NCBI GenBank assembly: GCA_936440205.1
Contig: OW387135.1
Location: 22,670,792 to 22,734,791 of the forward strand
Source: Lepidonotus clava
Taxonomy: Eukaryota; Annelida; Polychaeta; Phyllodocida; Polynoidae
Length of the DNA stretch: 64,000 bases
Direction: 5' to 3'
Shown: in pieces, positions 35,301 through 45,629 of the stretch
How positions within the stretch are numbered: position 1 is the first letter of the stretch
Layout of the letters: the number at the start of each line of letters is the position of its first letter
The notes under the pieces: model-generated
What the model was told of the DNA's origin: nothing
Databases searched by the model: none
Seen by the model: the letters and a program-made list of their open reading frames with translations, nothing else
Program-made: the position numbers and the translations under genes

Positions 35301-36085
35301 TTGCACTGGATCTTCTTTCTCGCATGCCAGTTCCCAGGGTAGGAAGGACACTTTACAGAGTTTTGATAGCAATCCCAATCTGCTTAATGTGTCTTCCACA
35401 CTGGGATCCTGTCTCTATTTTCATTTTTCTTGGATGTCTGCAGGAGGATGGGAAAGTGGTCGCTTCCACATAAGTCCTCATGTACTGTCCATTGAAACTC
35501 TGCAAAGATGGAATGGTGACAGAGTGTTAAATCAATGGACGAGTAAGTTCCACTTCCAGGATGGTGGTATGTTGGAACTTTGGTATTGAACAAGCAGAGG
35601 GATTTTCGATCTATGATTCTTTCAATTGCTCTGCCTCTCACGTCTATTTTGTGGGACCCCCATATCTGGTTATGGGCATTGAGGTCACCCATGATTAGAA
35701 ACGGAGGAGGCAGCTGAGAGATCAGTGTTGCAAGATCATTATATGTGACTTTCTGTCGTGGTGGTATGTAGACAGAGCACAGTGTAAGTGGTTTGTTTAT
35801 TGTTATTCGAACAGCCACTGCCTGGAGGGTTGTGTCCAAGGAAACCTCTTGTTGAGGGAAGTTTCTTTCGGCCATTATGGCTACTCCTCCGGCAGGGACA
35901 TGTTCATCGGGAATTTTTGAGTAATGATGGTACTGTTTCATTTTTAAGTGGTCATGGTTTGTTGTTTTTATTTCTTGCAAGCATAGGGCTACAGGTCGGA
36001 CTTCGGTGCAGAGGAGCTCCAAATCTTCCCTGTTGGCCCTGATGCCTCTGCAATTCCACTGTATGATTGTTTGAGTGTTACTCAT
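32389..36085 (-). CDS. LINE-A ORF2: AP endonuclease, reverse transcriptase, RNase H (three frameshifts)
   Basis: Four open segments in order: 36085-35384 (endonuclease: QWNCRGIRANRE, LQEIKTT, MGDLNAHNQIWGSH, GSDHFPI), 35399-34968 (linker), 35019-33511 (RT: FDLEKAYDTTW, GVPQGCVLSVTLF, LYVDDFVICY) and 33438-32389 (RNase H: FTDGSKEG, AEARALARALDW, FSDSKSCLQT, WLPSHIGISGNEKADQAAK, then CQQCNTKLTVEHIILKC). Single-base-type frame changes separate them, so the product is not made intact. The ATG overlaps the ORF1 stop (ATGA). It copies LINE RNA into DNA at a nicked target in the nucleus. Confidence 0.92.
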
Positions 36086-36378
36086 TTTTTCTTTGTCTGT
36101 TTTTGTAGCACTGTCATCCCCTTAGGGTCTGCTAGTATACCAAATCGATTTTGTATACTTATCGGGGATAGGTGTTCCCTTCTGATGGTAACTGCTTTTG
36201 TTTTTGGAGGTGTTTGTTTTGGAGGTGATGCGGCCTTCACAGCATAGCTGGAAGCTCTCACGGGTTGGGTTGGATCCCCTTCCTGTGGGCCATCTACAGC
36301 ACGGCTGGAATTGGTCACAGGTTGGGTTGGGTCCCCTTCCTGTGAGCTGTCTACATCACATTCAGACCCTAGGGATGA
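36082..36378 (-). CDS. LINE-A ORF1, C-terminal part
   Basis: Continues ORF1 on the far side of the LINE-B insertion. Low-complexity PTQPV repeats (EGDPTQPV twice), then NRFGILADPKGMTVLQKQ and stop. The stop TGA shares bases with the ORF2 ATG. Confidence 0.75.
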   Translation of the reverse strand, partial: SSLGSECDVDSSQEGDPTQPVTNSSRAVDGPQEGDPTQPVRASSYAVKAASPPKQTPPKTKAVTIRREHLSPISIQNRFGILADPKGMTVLQKQTKKK

Positions 36379-36548
36379 GTGAGTGAGTGAGTGTTGGGGG
36401 TTTTACGCCATGTCGGCAACAAAGGCCATATTCATGGCGAAAACATGTTTATACTGTAATTATAGTTGGTGACACAACATCAAATGAATGAATTTGGAAA
36501 GAGACAAGTATTGTAGGTTTGACTAAGTGGATATTAAAGAAAAGAGAT

Positions 36549-39500
36549 TCATAGTAGTGTATATAATCCGGCTGATTTTAAAAAGTCAAGTATGATACTT
36601 GGAGGTATGTTTTGAAAAAGGTTTTGTAAGGTGGTTGCCTGAAAATGCCTTTGTCGCTGGAGATTAAAGTCAATACATTCTATCAACAAGTGCTTCATAG
36701 TGAGGGGTTTGTTACAAATAATGCAGTCTGGTGGTGGTTCACCTTTCAGAAGGTAGCTGTGTGTCAGTCTTGAGTGACCAATGCGACAACGTGAGTAAAC
36801 AGTTTGGTCTTTTCTCTTCTGCAGTTGAGGAGGTTTTACATCAGTGATGTTAGGGAAAATTGAATGTAGTTTATTTTCTAGGTATGTGTCCCATTCTGCT
36901 TGCCAGAGGGAATTGACGTACTCCCTTACAAGTGGCTTAAGATCAGTGTGTGGCATTGGGCAACGTTGTACATTTTCTTTGAGTCCATTTTTAGCAGTTT
37001 GGTCTGCAGTCTCATTGCCAGGCAGGCCAACGTGGCCCGGTACCCAGCAAAATCTAACATCTATGCCAGATCTTTCTAAGGTATTCAACTTTCCCAGGAT
37101 TTTTAACAGGACAGGATGGTCAGTCCCAAGATGTCTCAACGCTTCTAGACATGATTTAGAATCACTAAAGATGATACAGTTTTTACGGTCTAAAATTTCA
37201 ATGATCTTTAGGGCAATCATAATTGCACATGCCTCTGCTGTGAAAATTGAACTGTGGTCTGGGAGACGCATTGGAACCTGTTTGCCACAGCCTACGGCAG
37301 CAGCAGCAGCAGTTTTACCTTCCTTTGAGCCATTAGTGTAAAGAGGAACATGAAGTGGAAACTTGTCCCGTACTGCCAAGAATTCCCTCTTGTAGATCAG
37401 AGAGTTTGTGTCCGATTTTCTAAATTTGGTTAAAGACATGTTGATGTAGGGTGTTTTCAATCGCCAGGGAGGGATAGATGAAAAGTGGGTATGAGTGAGC
37501 AAACTCAGGTCGATGTCAATGCCCTGTAGATGATTTTTGATCCTAAATCCAAAAGGTCTATTGAAATTAGGTCTCGTGTGATACATTTCTTCATACTGAG
37601 GGTCGAATACGTGGTGATGTGCTGGATTTCTGGTGTTGGGCTTTAATTTAAGTGCAAATTGCAGGTCTTGTTTCAGGCGTCTGTATTCTAATGATGGTTC
37701 TTTGCTCTCCACATAAAGGCTCTGGGCTGGTGATGTTCGAAATGCTCCCAATGCTAACCTCAGTCCTTGGTGGTGGACTGTGTCCAACAACCGTATGTAT
37801 GACTTGCAGGCTGATCCGTAAACCTGGCTGCCATAGTCAAGTTTTGACCTAACGAGGGCTCTGTAAAGTCTCAAGAGTATGTATCTGTCTGCACCCCATT
37901 TGGTGTTTGATAGAACTTTGATGAGGTCTAAAGCTCTGAGGCATTTTGTCTTGAGCGTCTTAATGTGTGGCAAAAATGATAGTCTTTTGTCTAATATTAG
38001 TCTCAAAAACTTAGTTTCCTCAACGACTTTAATGGGATCTCCATTTAGTTTCAGGTCAGGATCATGGTGAGGGGTCCTCAGTTGGTAAAAGTGGACAGCG
38101 ACTGTTTTTGTTTTGGAGAATTTAAAGCCATTCTCTAGAGACCATTTATATACTTTATTTAAACTAAGTTGTAGTTCTCTTTCGATGGTATGCATGTTTT
38201 TACCTCTATAGCACAAAAGGAAGTCATCTACATAAAGGCTACAAGCCACTTCCTTGTTGATAGACTTAACAATGCTATTTATCTTTATATTAAAAAGGGT
38301 GACAGACAGGATGCTCCCTTGTGGGACACCCATCTCCTGATGGTGGATATCTGAGAGGGTAGTATTCAACCTTACTCTAAAGTGTCGATTAGATAGAAAC
38401 GTTGAAATAAATATAGGCAGCCTACCACGGAAGCCCATGTCATGCAGATCTTTCATTATACCATGTTTCCATGTGGTGTCGTAGGCCTTCTCAAGATCAA
38501 AAAGACACAGCTACAACATGCTCTTTTTTAATGAATGCATTTCTAATGTATGTTTCCAAACTAACCAAGTGGTCAAGAGTGCTCCTCCCTCTCCTGAAGC
38601 CACTCTGAAAGTCAGAAATTAAATTTCCAGACTCCAGGACCCAGACAAGGCGAGCATTAACCATTCTTTCCATTGTCTTGCAGACACAGCTGGTTAAGGC
38701 TATTGGCCGATAATTGGTGGAATACTTATGGTCTTTTCCCTGTTTTGGAATGGGAATGACAATAGCCTCCTTCCATGTTTCTGGGAGGTGACCATGTTTC
38801 CAAGCATAGTTGAAAAGCTCCAAAAGGATTTCAAGGACCGACTCTGGTAGATGTTTTAATAGTTCATAGTGAATTTTGTCAGGACCAACTGCTGTGTTGT
38901 GAGATTTATGTAAGGAAATTTTTAATTCTTCCAGTGTGAAAATACTATTGTATCTTTCTGAATTATTCGTCCGGAAATCAAGAGATTGTCTTTCTGTTTT
39001 TGTTTTGATTTGTTTAAATATAGGTAAACAATGAGTGGAGGAGGAGGTATGTTCAAATGTCTGTGCCAGTTTTTCAGCTATTTCAATGGGAGTGGTTAGT
39101 AGGTTGTTTCCGTCCTGTAGATGCTGGATCCTAGAGTCCTCACCCTTCCCTTTCATTTTGCGCACCATGGACCAAACTTTCCTCATTGGCGTTCTTGAGG
39201 ATATCCCAGAGACATATTCTCTCCAACTAGTCCTCTTTGCTTCTTTGATAATTCGGCGTGCTTGGGCTCTTTTTACTCTAAATATATTAAGATTGTCTGT
39301 AGTTGGTCTTCTGTAAAATTGTCTTTCGGCCTTCTTTCTCTCATTTATAGCCTTCTTGCAGGTTGCATCAAACCATGGGTTTCTAGGATGTTTTGGAATT
39401 GTCGAGGTCTTAGGAATAGTCTCCTCTGCAATTGACAGCAGTGTAGTTGAGAATAAATCCAGACCATCCTGCCCATTGACAGTATCTGTTGTGATCCTCT

Positions 39501-40233
39501 TCTGGCACAGAGACTGGAAGGTTTCCCAGTCTGCCCTATTGAGTTTCCACTGGGGTTCTCTGTCACTGGTGGTACTTTCTTCAGTTTTCAGGATTATTGG
39601 GAAGTGATCACTTCCATGGAGATCTGGGATAGTTCTCCAAGTGAAATCCAAAAGGAGGTCAGGTTCAACTAATGATAAGTCAATTGCAGTATAAGTGCCA
39701 TATCCTGGATGTAGGTAGGTCTTGGAGCCATTGTTTAAAATGCAAAGGGCCTGGTCTTCTATGAAATTTTCAATCCTCCTGCCTCTGGTATCTTGAATAT
39801 GACTGCCCCATAGGGGGTTGTGACCGTTTAAGTCCCCCATCATGATGTAGGGGGAGGGGAGCTGGCGGGCCAAGTTAGTCAATTCTGTGGATGTGAAGTT
39901 AAACTGAGGTGGGATGTAAATTGAACACAAAGTGATGGTTTTATGTAAGGTTGTTCTAATAGCTATTGCTTGGAAATTAGTTTTTAATTGTATTTGGCTA
40001 TGAAGTATATCCTGTCTAACTAGAATAGAGGAGCCACCAGAGGGTCTTTCTCCCTGTGGCCCATAGCTATTGTAAATGTGATAGTTTTTAAAGGTAAGGT
40101 TATCAATTTCTTTTAAATGTGTTTCTTGGAGACAGTAGGCAAGAGGATTATGTTTTTCAGTGAGTATTTTCAATTCATTAAAGTTGTTTTTAAGACCTCG
40201 ACAATTCCATTGAATGAGGGATCTCCCTCTCAT
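36549..40233 (-). CDS. LINE-B ORF2: endonuclease, RT, RNase H (one frameshift)
   Basis: Two open segments: 40233-38497 (endonuclease QWNCRGLKNN, LQETHLKE, MGDLNGHNPLWGSH, GSDHFPI; start of RT with RPIALTSCVCKTMERMVNAR and SGFRRGRSTLDHLV) and 38456-36549 (RT GVPQGSILSVTLF, LYVDDFLLCY; RNase H AEACAIMIAL, FSDSKSCLEAL, WVPGHVGLPGNETADQ; Cys/His tail CIICNKPLTMKHLLIEC). One extra base near 38500, in a T run after HVVAV, breaks the frame. The first RNase H catalytic Asp (TDGS in LINE-A) is Asn (YTNGSKEG). Total ~1220 codons, normal for the group. Confidence 0.93.
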
Positions 40234-41503
40234 CACGGTGGATGGATAGGAGATTTACTTCTCGTGTTTGTTCGTAGGGAACGGCTTTGGCTTCGGCTGA
40301 TAGCAGCCTCAGTCTCAGCCTCATCCAAATCCACATCACGGAGATCTCGAAATTTATTTTTCACGGGGACAATAGATTTCTCTGCCTTTGACAGGCGGTC
40401 ACTTGGTGTGGTCTTTTTTGCGGTTTGAGAACTAGTCTTTTTTCTTTGAGGATTATTAGACGGTGGGACACTGGTTTGTGTCTCTGTCTGTGTAGGTTTT
40501 GCTGTTTGTGTAGGTTTTTCAGTCTGTGCAGTCTTTTCTGAGGTTCTGTCTATGTCGGGAGTACAGTTGACTGGCTGATCACGCCGGAGCCACGTACATT
40601 CGGTCTGACATTCAATTGTTCTTGTTTTTGGTTTTGTCACGTTAGCGTATGATTGTGATGCAGTGGATAGGGCTGGAGTCATAGACTCAACAGCTCTTCT
40701 TGCTGCCGGATAACTGATTTTTGGTCGGTCTTTACTTTCTGGATGGATTTTTCTTTTTGCCAGACTGGACATTCTTTTGATATGGCCATATGGGCACCCT
40801 GGCAATTGGCACATTTTGCCAGGTTTTTACAATCAACGTTGTCGTGCCCCTTCTGACCACATCTCAAACAAGTTAAATCGTTGGTACATGAATCTTTGCC
40901 ATGACCATATTTCTGGCATCTAAAGCAGCGGAGTGGATTTGGGATGAACAAATCCACATCAACGCTGAGATAGCCAACCTTCAGTTTTTTGGGTGGATGT
41001 GGTCTGCTGAATGTCAGGATATATGTGTTTGTGGGAGTCACTTTCCCTTCTTTTCTAATCGTTATCCTTTTGACATGTGTCACGCCTTGTGTCGATAGTT
41101 CGTCTGCAATTTCCTCTTCATCAACATTTCTTAGTTCCCTTGTGCGGATAACTCCTTTACTAGAGTTCAGGGACTTGTGAGGTGAGGCTTTAATGCTGAC
41201 ATTTGCCAGTGTACTAGCACACAGCAGGTTGTCAGCATGGGCCTTTTTTGAACACTCTACAAGAATTTGTCCAGTCCTCAATTTCTTTATGTCTGTGACA
41301 GCACCAGCTATTCCGTTAATGCCTTTAAGGATGGCAAAAGGCGACAAGTCAGTTAGACGTTCAGAAGGGTCGGTTGAGTTCAGTACAATAAACTTAGGCC
41401 AGTGTGCGATAGGGGTATCAGGGTCAAAGTACGAGTCCAGCATCAGTTTCTTTTTGGGGGAAAGGGAGTGAAAAGCCATGGTGAAGTACAGTTTTTTCAT
41501 CAC
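40233..41503 (-). CDS. LINE-B ORF1: RNA-binding gag-like protein with CCHC knuckles (one frameshift)
   Basis: First segment 41503-40679: an N-terminal region with an RRM-like character (GINGIAGAVTDIKKLRTGQI, TNTYILTFSR), then three zinc knuckles (CFRCQKYGHGKDSC, CLRCGQKGHDNVDC, CANCQGAHMAISKEC). The second frame (to 40233) continues with a Ser/Thr/Lys-rich tail (KPTQTAKPTQTETQTS) ending SPIHPP. The frame change lies near 40,730-40,745. ORF1 proteins package LINE RNA. The stop TGA overlaps the ORF2 ATG in TGATG. Confidence 0.88.
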
Positions 41504-42042
41504 CCTTGTTCCTCACCCACCATGGAGCCCAACGAGGGGATGTGCAGAGCCGCGGATATCCAGCAGGGTACACACCAAGGATACAAGGGAGGTATACTCA
41601 AGCAACGACAGGCATTACTCAATTAGCCCTAGCCACCGCCTTCTAGGAAGTTCCAATATCAGGTATTTATTAAACATGTAGATATTTTATCATACTGTCA
41701 GTTAGCTTTTCCAGCTCTCCATGTAGGTGGCAGGTGTTATAAGCCATTTTGTTTAAAGAACTATCCTAGGGCTTGGCATGACCAGCCGATTGATTGGATC
41801 GGGCTTCTCCAACCTCCTGTCTAGGTGAAGTAGGGGCCAAAGTGCAGTGTTGGACAGAAAGAAGAGTGCATCTCCAGTTGTCCTCATGACACCAGGATCA
41901 CTTCCTCCACCGACACAGGTCGCGATTCACGGCAAACAAATCGCCCCATTTGTCACCTTATACGATCAGCAAAGGGGGTGCTAGGAACCTATTCTACCCA
42001 GGGAGTTCCCGGAGAAACCCCCACCCCGGGTCCCCACGGGGG
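41504..42042 (-). promoter_or_regulatory. LINE-B 5' UTR with head block shared by SINEs
   Basis: The first ~100 nt on minus (CCCCGTGGGGACCCGGGG, then GAATAGGTTCCTAGC and TGATCGTATAAGGTGAC) match the first ~100 nt of SINE-1 and SINE-2 elements in this window. I-group LINEs carry internal promoters here; no motif was matched by me. Confidence 0.6.
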
Positions 42043-42056
42043 GACCCTAGGGATGA

Positions 42057-42812
42057 TGCGGGTCTTTCGCTTCCACCTGGTCTTTTTGGTGGGGATTTAC
42101 TACTAGCGAGTACTGGTATCCTAGAGGATCCAGACTCAGCTGGAGGCCCAGATGGTTTTGGGCCTTTGGAGGGCTGGGTGGTCTTGCCCTCAGTATTTGT
42201 CCCTGAGACTTGGGACTGACCTCTTTTAGGGAGCGAGGTGGTGTTGCTCCCTCTGTCGGTCCCATGTGTGGGCCGAACTTTACTTTGTTTTTGCTGTGCA
42301 TTCACAGCCTGATGGTGAGGAGCCTTTTGATATTGCTGTGGCTTAACAGCACGGTCAGGCCAGTCAGGTGTTTGGCAACCTGCATCTTTCTTTGACCTGA
42401 CCACTGAAGCGAAGCTTCTTGTGAGCACTGGAGCACGGGATGCTCTCACGATCCCTCGGGCTTCAGAGAGAGAGATCTTCCTTTTGACACGGACAGATTG
42501 AACCTCTTTCTCTTCGATGAAATGCGGGCATTTCCTGGAGTATGCCGGGTGTTCCCCTTTGCAATTAATGCATTGGGGTTTACCCTTGCACTCTTGAGTT
42601 GAGTGGTCGACTTCTTTGTTTCCACATCGACCACACGCTGCTTGGCCATTACATTTGTTTGTAATGTGGCCATATTTTTGGCATTTATAGCAGCGCATGG
42701 GATTAGGCGTATATTCTTCCACTGGCAATCTGGTGTACGCACTTTGTATTTGGAAATGTACTGTGTCCCTAACCTGGGACAACAGGGTATCATGAGGGTC
42801 TTTAGTGTGCAA
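42057..42812 (-). CDS. LINE-A ORF1, central part with zinc knuckles
   Basis: Encodes VEEYTPNPMRCYKCQKYGHI, three knuckles (CYKCQKYGHITNKC, CGRCGNKEVDHSTQEC, CINCKGEHPAYSRKC) and a basic/Pro-rich tail (SSKSPPKRPGGSERP). The RRM-like N-terminal part seen in LINE-B ORF1 is missing, and sequence right of ~42812 is unrelated. The reading frame is cut at the target duplication of LINE-B. Confidence 0.82.
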
Positions 42813-42832
42813 TGACACAATTCATCTTGTGA

Positions 42833-44790
42833 GCCTGTGTAAAAGTTCTCACATCAAAACATAATTATGGTCTAAAGAAGACAAAAGAACATCTGGTTGA
42901 AGAACTAAAGATACTTTCCGAAAGAGGATTCACTGTCAAGCGAGAAGGAGAAAATTTTCATTTCAAGTGTGATCTTCTATTTTGTGTAGGAGATAATCTT
43001 GCAGCTCACCAAATTGGTGGGTTCAATTAAAGTTTTTCTGGCAAAAGGCCATGCAGGTTCTGTTTAGCTACAAGGGAGCAAATACTGGCTGGGGAAGTGG
43101 GTAATCCCAGGACACCAGAAAATTTGGATCAACAGGCAAACTTGGTTGAGAATAATGCACTGTTTTCCACTGTGTATGGAGTTAAACAGAGATCCATTTT
43201 TTTCTGATTTAGAACACTTCCATTGTGCACATGGTCTCCCAAGTGATATAGCCCATGACTTATTTGAAGGTGTGGTCAGGACAGTCAGGACTCAAGTCAT
43301 CAAGCATTGTGTGAAAGAGAGATATGTTAGTCTTGAGGTAATAAATGAAAAGATTACCTCCTTTGGATATAGAGGTTCTGACAAGCTTGACAAACCAAAC
43401 CCAATCCCAGATAGTCTGGAGGTTAAGCAAACCTTTTTGAAAATGTGGTGCCTCTTTCGGCTATTTCCATTTATGGTAGGCCACTTGATTCCCTTGGAAG
43501 ATGAAGTATGGGGATTGTACCTCAGTCTGTCTACAGTGCTTGAATACATCTGTGCCCCAGAATTAAAAACACACCAAGTAGAAGTGATGCGCGAACTCAT
43601 CATTGAGTTTGATGAGATGCGATCAAATGTTCTGCCAGGTTTAGGAAGAAAACCTAAAGATCACTTCATGCTTCACTATGCTGACCAGTTCTTGCTCTTT
43701 GGACCATTAATTCATGTATGGACTGTCCGGTTTGAGGCAAAACACCAGTACTTTTGCAAGGTTTCCAAGCTTAACACCTGTAGAAAAAATGTATGCAAAC
43801 CTCTGGCGAACCGACATCAGTACAAGGATATCCTGTTTGTTTGTTTGTGGGATTAGTTTAACGTCCGGCCAACCCTTCAGGGTTCTTTTACCAGACTGCA
43901 CAAGGTAAGGCCTTTCAGCTAGTTTTACGCCACAGGGGCGGTGACCGAATCTATGAAATGAGGTGCCTATTTGTAGCAGTGGGACCCAATGCCCTCTTTA
44001 TAGTGCTGCCACACTGAGATATCATGTCATAGGCCCACACAATACCCCACCCAGTCACATTATACTGACACCAGGCCGACCAGTCATATTTCGTGGTTCT
44101 TACTTTATACCGAGTGCCAGGCAAGCAGTGACCACTACCATTGTTAAAGTCTTTGGTATGACTCGGCCAGGGATAAATCCCAAGACCTACCAGACTCAGA
44201 GCGGGCACTCTACTAATTGAGCTACCAAGTCTGGTCTCCCCATTTGTCGCCTTCTACGAACAGCAAGGGGCTGCTGGGGACCTATTCTTCCCAGGAGGCT
44301 CCCAAAGGAACCCCCACCCCGGATCCCCACGGGGGGTATCCTGTTCACAGGAGAGAAAAGACTGGTGGTGAAAACCACACCTGTGATTATCAAAAGTCAA
44401 ACAGTGGTTGTAAAATATGTCCGGAGCAATTTGAGAAATCCACTGAAGGATTTAGTTTCAGATGATCAGGAGGTATGCGTTGGTGCAGAGGTCCGCATCG
44501 GGCACTACAGATATTGTAGAAACTCTGTGATTGTTACAGATGCAACTACAATGAATTTGCAGTTTGCAGAGGTTGTAAATGCTGTGGTTATCATGAACGA
44601 GATGTTCCTGGCTTGCCAAAAACTGAAAAGTACATATGATCCTCACCTTCATTGCTACATTGTTGAGAATGAACCCACTCTATTTCTGATAAAGCTATCG
44701 AAGCTTAAATTCCATCAACCACTGAGTCTGTATAGTTTACCTGGTAAGCAATCCCGTGGCATAAGACTTAAGCATAAACTTATAGAGTGA
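42833..44790 (+). pseudogene. Gene of the IGGFN / HGLP-AHDLFEGV family, broken and SINE-split
   Basis: Reads LVEELKILSERGFTVKREGE, GDNLAAHQIGGFN, RPCRFCLATREQI, then FHCAHGLPSDIAHDLFEGV, MWCLFRLFPFMVGHLIPLED, PKDHFMLHYADQFLLFGPLI and VRFEAKHQYFCKVSK. After the SINE it resumes VVKTTPVIIKSQTVVVKYVR to LPGKQSRGIRLKHKLIE and stop. This order matches a large, uncharacterised animal protein family I know from cnidarian and fish gene models; its function is unestablished. Damage: TAA at 43028-43030 where the family has Glu (IGGFNES), an extra T in the T run at ~43197-43203, and a 499-bp SINE at 43838. The left end stops near the LINE-A edge, so the N-terminal part is missing. Confidence 0.7.
43838..44336 (-). 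mobile_element. SINE-2, full-length, inserted in coding sequence
   Basis: A 499-bp element between TATCCTGTT copies (43829-43837 and 44337-44345). On minus it starts CCCCGTGGGGATCCGGGG. It has the tRNA-like A box TGGTAGCTCAATTAGTAGAG and B-box-like GTCTTGGGATTTATCCC, and ends with a tail shared with LINE-A (CCTTGTGCAGTCTGG, GGCCGGACGTTAAACTAATC, CAAACAAACA). Confidence 0.92.
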
Positions 44791-44825
44791 TGGATAAATA
44801 CCTAATCTATTTTCTTCTTCTTCAG

Positions 44826-45384
44826 GAACCTGAGGTTCCATGTCACTTCTGGAACATCTAAGAAGATTATAGAGTGCGACCCTACAAATCTTACAAATGA
44901 GATTGAATCTCGCTTTGGACTACAGGACTTTAAACTGGAGCACTACTTGCCGGATATCGGCGAGTATGTTGACTTTGAAAAAGATGTATTCAATCTGCTT
45001 AAAGATGAAGCCATCAACAAAATTTTGGAAAAAGCACCAGAAGCGAAATCTGACACTTCAAGCCTTGGGGAGTCTCTTTCACAAGTCACATCAGATAATG
45101 GATCATTGTCCCAGCATCAACCTAGTGCACATTGTATACCTGACTCCATCGCAAGTTGACACTCTACCAATTTAGCTACCAAGTCTGGTCTCCCCATTTG
45201 TCGCCTTCTACGAACAGCAAGGGGCTGCTGGGGACACATTCTTCCCAGGAGGCTCCCAAAGGAAACCCTGACCCGGATCCCCACGGGGGAGTGAAACAAT
45301 GGTGAATCAGTCGGTTCAGACACAGGGATGGACCCCATCAGTTGTACAATCATCTCAACAACTACCCGGTGGCTTCATGGTTGG
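44826..45384 (+). CDS. PB1-like exon followed by QQLPGGF module, split by SINE-2 fragment
   Basis: After acceptor cttcttcag the frame reads NLRFHVTSGTSKKIIECDPT, FGLQDFKLEHYLPDIGEYVD and FEKDVFNLLKDEAINKILEK. This resembles PB1/ubiquitin-like modules that accompany the IGGFN family. It is interrupted at ~45155-45290 by a SINE fragment, then resumes SETMVNQSVQTQGWTPSVVQ and SSQQLPGGFMV with donor gtgcgt, phase 1. Whether it belongs to the upstream gene is unclear: the phase from the last good donor (44741) does not fit. Confidence 0.5.
45155..45290 (-). mobile_element. SINE-2 head fragment without tail
   Basis: Contains the tRNA-like A box and the head (on plus: CTACCAAGTCTGGTCTCCCC to CCCCACGGGGG), but nothing beyond the A box. 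The 3' tail is missing, opposite to the usual 5' truncation. Confidence 0.8.
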
Positions 45385-45438
45385 TGCGTATTCCCAACCT
45401 ACAGTACTTCATGCATGATGAGTCGATGTCGTGGGTGC

Positions 45439-45601
45439 TGACCTACCATGTGAATACTATGATTATGTGTACTATAGTTTATGTTGAATAACTGAATCAA
45501 ATAATTGATTAGTTGGTTTGACCTACTGTGTGAATACTATGATTATGTGTAGTTTAGTTTATGTTGAATAACTCAATCAAATAATTAACTACTTGGTTAA
45601 A
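45439..45601 (+). repeat. 81-bp tandem duplication in intron
   Basis: Two copies of GTGAATACTATGATTATGTG with flanks up to AATCAAATAATT (45439-45519 and 45520-45601), ~90% identical, between the two QQLPGGF exons. Confidence 0.85.
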
Positions 45602-45629
45602 TGGTTTATTTATTTTTTGTGTTTGACAG

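Larger units (their letters stand above)
36379..42042 (-). mobile_element. LINE-B, full-length I-group retrotransposon with 14-bp target duplication
   Basis: A 5664-bp element between GACCCTAGGGATGA at 36365-36378 and 42043-42056. Read on minus: 5' UTR (42042-~41504) starting CCCCGTGGGGACCC, ORF1 (41503-40233), ORF2 (40233-36549), then a ~170-bp 3' UTR ending GGCGTAAAACCCCC and (CACT)n. Only about two frameshifts are visible, so it is the younger of the two LINEs, consistent with lying inside LINE-A. Confidence 0.93.
32100..42812 (-). mobile_element. LINE-A, near-full-length I-group retrotransposon, split by LINE-B
   Basis: Runs right to left: partial ORF1 (42812-42057, and 36378-36082 beyond the inserted LINE-B), ORF2 (36085-32389), and a 3' UTR ending in (AAAC)n at 32100. 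Without the 5.66-kb LINE-B insertion it is about 5.0 kb. ORF1 lacks its N-terminal part, so the copy is 5'-truncated. APE endonuclease + RT + RNase H with a zinc-knuckle ORF1 places it in the I group (I/Nimb/Ingi-like); I cannot pick the clade by eye. Confidence 0.88.

Noticed and set aside
34048-35589. Plus-strand open frames across the LINEs
   Set aside because: Shadows of the minus-strand RT and endonuclease frames.
32100-42042. Retrovirus or LTR element (YVDD box, RNase H, zinc knuckles)
   Set aside because: AP endonuclease, no LTRs, no protease or integrase, variable 5' truncation and simple-repeat 3' ends show non-LTR LINEs.
41994-42060. ORF1 of LINE-A extending to 41994
   Set aside because: The last ~17 codons read into the LINE-B 5' UTR beyond the target duplication.
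44741-44826. Splicing from 44741 to 44826 to join the IGGFN gene and the PB1-like exon
   Set aside because: The donor is phase 1 but the acceptor needs phase 2, so the join shifts frame; left as separate entries.
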